From Ancylomarina euxina (GTDB lineage: Bacteria > Bacteroidota > Bacteroidia > Bacteroidales > Marinifilaceae), in the NCBI RefSeq assembly GCF_003863355.1, contig NZ_QQWG01000008.1, forward strand, positions 124,001 through 188,000: a DNA stretch of 64,000 nt. The letters run 5' to 3'. A program made the translations under genes and the position numbers. Under the pieces are notes generated by a model. That model saw nothing but the letters and a program-made list of their open reading frames with translations, did no database searches and was not told where the DNA came from. Positions 62,529 to 64,000 of the stretch are shown here, piece by piece. Numbering within the stretch: position 1 is the stretch's first letter; every line of letters begins with the position of its first letter.

Positions 62529-63227
62529 ATGGAAACTGCCATTAAAATATTACTTGTAGAGGATGAAGCAAATTTCGCAGCTGTCATGAAAAGCTATCTC
62601 GAACTTTCTGATTTCACTGTCGACCATTGTAATGATGGACAAAAAGGCTACGATCATTTTATGAAAAATGAATACGACTTATGCATTTTAGATGTGATGA
62701 TGCCGGAAATGGACGGCTTTACGCTGGCTAAAAAAATAAAAGATCTCAATCCGACTATCCCTCTTATCTTTCTAACCGCAAAAACACTTAAAGAAGATAT
62801 CATACAAGGTTATAAAATTGGGGCTGACGATTATATTACCAAACCTTTCGATTCGGAATTATTAATCTATAAAATTAAGGCTATTCTTAACCGAAACTTA
62901 AACGAGGATAATGGGAATAACAAAAGTGAATTCAAAATTGGGACCTTTACATTTATTCCACGTTTAAGAACCCTTTCTTGTTCTAATACTGAATACAAAC
63001 TTTCTCCTAAAGAGTCGGAGCTACTAAAATTGTTATGCGAAAGCGAAGAAGAAATCCTTCCTAGAACAAAAGCTTTAAAAATCATATGGGGTGATGATAA
63101 TTTCTATACAACCCGAAGTATGGACGTTTATATTACCAAACTGAGGAAGTATCTTAAAAAAGATGCATCCATTAAAATCGAAAACATTCATGGGAGTGGC
63201 TTCCGATTATTGATATTGAAGCAATAA
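62529..63227 (+). CDS. OmpR/PhoB-type response regulator
   Basis: LLVEDEANFAAVMKSYL, CILDVMMPEMDGF, winged-helix C-terminus. Confidence 0.94.
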   Translation: METAIKILLVEDEANFAAVMKSYLELSDFTVDHCNDGQKGYDHFMKNEYDLCILDVMMPEMDGFTLAKKIKDLNPTIPLIFLTAKTLKEDIIQGYKIGADDYITKPFDSELLIYKIKAILNRNLNEDNGNNKSEFKIGTFTFIPRLRTLSCSNTEYKLSPKESELLKLLCESEEEILPRTKALKIIWGDDNFYTTRSMDVYITKLRKYLKKDASIKIENIHGSGFRLLILKQ

Positions 63228-63440
63228 ATCCTAAGAAATTAAATTTAGCTTGAGGGTCTCACTTTTTTGAGAGGCTCTCAATAATTAGTCATACTCTGAC
63301 ATTTACAGCTTCCTTTTAGTCAGAGCATGACGCAAGGCCCACAAAAACCCTAAGCTATCGCGAGTTTACTTCTGCTGACTGGTTAATTTCTACTAAAATA
63401 CGATATCAATTGTATTAACCATGACTATGCTAACCTAAGG

Positions 63441-63461
63441 GATAGCTATCGGGACATGACG
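63441..63461 (+). repeat. 21-nt repeat gatagctatcgggacatgacg, copy 2
   Basis: Identical to 60667-60687. Confidence 0.8.
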
Positions 63462-63711
63462 AATGAAATAATCACATCCGCAATAATCTGCAAAATCTGC
63501 AGGAGATACAGGCAAAAGACAGTTCATTTTCGCACTATCCTAAACCTTAAATTAACATTGAGGGCTTCAATTCTAATGTTTTATTAATATTCCTTTTAAA
63601 CTGGCTTAATGCTGTAGCCGTATACTTGCAATATGATTTGATGGACAGAACAAATCAAACAGCTGTTCACAAAATCAGTTTAAAATAGACAAATATTTAA
63701 AAGACAATAGA

Positions 63712-64000
63712 ATGAAAAAGTTTCAATTACTACTAGTAACAATCATTTCAATTTCCCTGATGACATCATGTGGAGATTCTGGGAAAAAGCAAAGCAATGA
63801 GAAAAAGGCTAAAGCTCTTACAGGAGCTGGAGCAACTTTCCCACAACCCTTTTACAACACAATATTCAAAACTTACACCAAGTCGAAAGGTCTTTTAGTA
63901 ACCTACGGTGGCATAGGTTCAGGTGGTGGTATTCGTAGCCTGAAAGATAAGATTGTAGATTTTGGCGCAACAGATGCTTTCCTTTCGGATAAAAAATTAG
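63712..64000 (+). CDS. pstS: Phosphate ABC transporter substrate-binding protein PstS (N-terminal part, truncated by window)
   Basis: Lipobox LMTSC; ALTGAGATFPQPFYNTIFKTYTKSKGLLVTYGGIGSGGGIRSLKDKIVDFGATDAFLSD. Confidence 0.93.
   Translation, partial: MKKFQLLLVTIISISLMTSCGDSGKKQSNEKKAKALTGAGATFPQPFYNTIFKTYTKSKGLLVTYGGIGSGGGIRSLKDKIVDFGATDAFLSDKKL

Noticed and set aside
60600-63510. Composite transposon or insertion sequence around the two-component system
   Set aside because: No transposase ORF, no terminal inverted repeats or target duplications seen; only short repeated motifs.

Overview
A 64-kb AT-rich chromosomal window. Gene content and architecture (SusC/SusD, FecR/ECF sigma, BlaI/M56, GroES/EL, Bacteroidota-type LeuS) indicate a Bacteroidota member, probably from the marine Marinilabiliales/Marinifilaceae side (lineage is inference). 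Most of it is housekeeping: leuS, tRNA-Arg(CCG), an ExbB/ExbD block, two asparaginases, tatD, gdhA, dprA, aroB-apt, aroA, a UbiA-family gene, deoD, tadA, aspS, groESL, secG, lptE, a sigma-54 activator, kdsB, a MATE pump, and a two-component system upstream of pstS (truncated at the window end). Accessory parts are: a transenvelope-regulated SusCD locus with a zinc metallohydrolase lipoprotein (17.4-28.9 kb); a TonB receptor/TPR/LytS-like kinase/LytTR module (31.4-36.2 kb); a BlaI plus M56-M23 fusion pair with a perfect 22-nt palindromic operator (41.8-43.5 kb); and a Crp/Fnr-like regulator with a C4-dicarboxylate transporter, periplasmic asparaginase, porin and aspartase (52.8-59.5 kb). No CRISPR array, IS element or prophage was recognised. 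The signals I find most worth following are non-coding: (i) a multi-helix leader RNA candidate upstream of the MATE gene (51140-51226); (ii) an identical Crp-like site GTGAGATATTTCAC upstream of both the dcu-type transporter and aspA; (iii) a 12-bp inverted repeat in the groES leader; (iv) an ORF-poor, hairpin-rich 0.5-kb segment (16.7-17.2 kb) ending in a near-copy of the deoD terminator; (v) twin stem-loops in two successive intergenic gaps of the Sus-like operon. All calls are by eye, with no database search or folding software.
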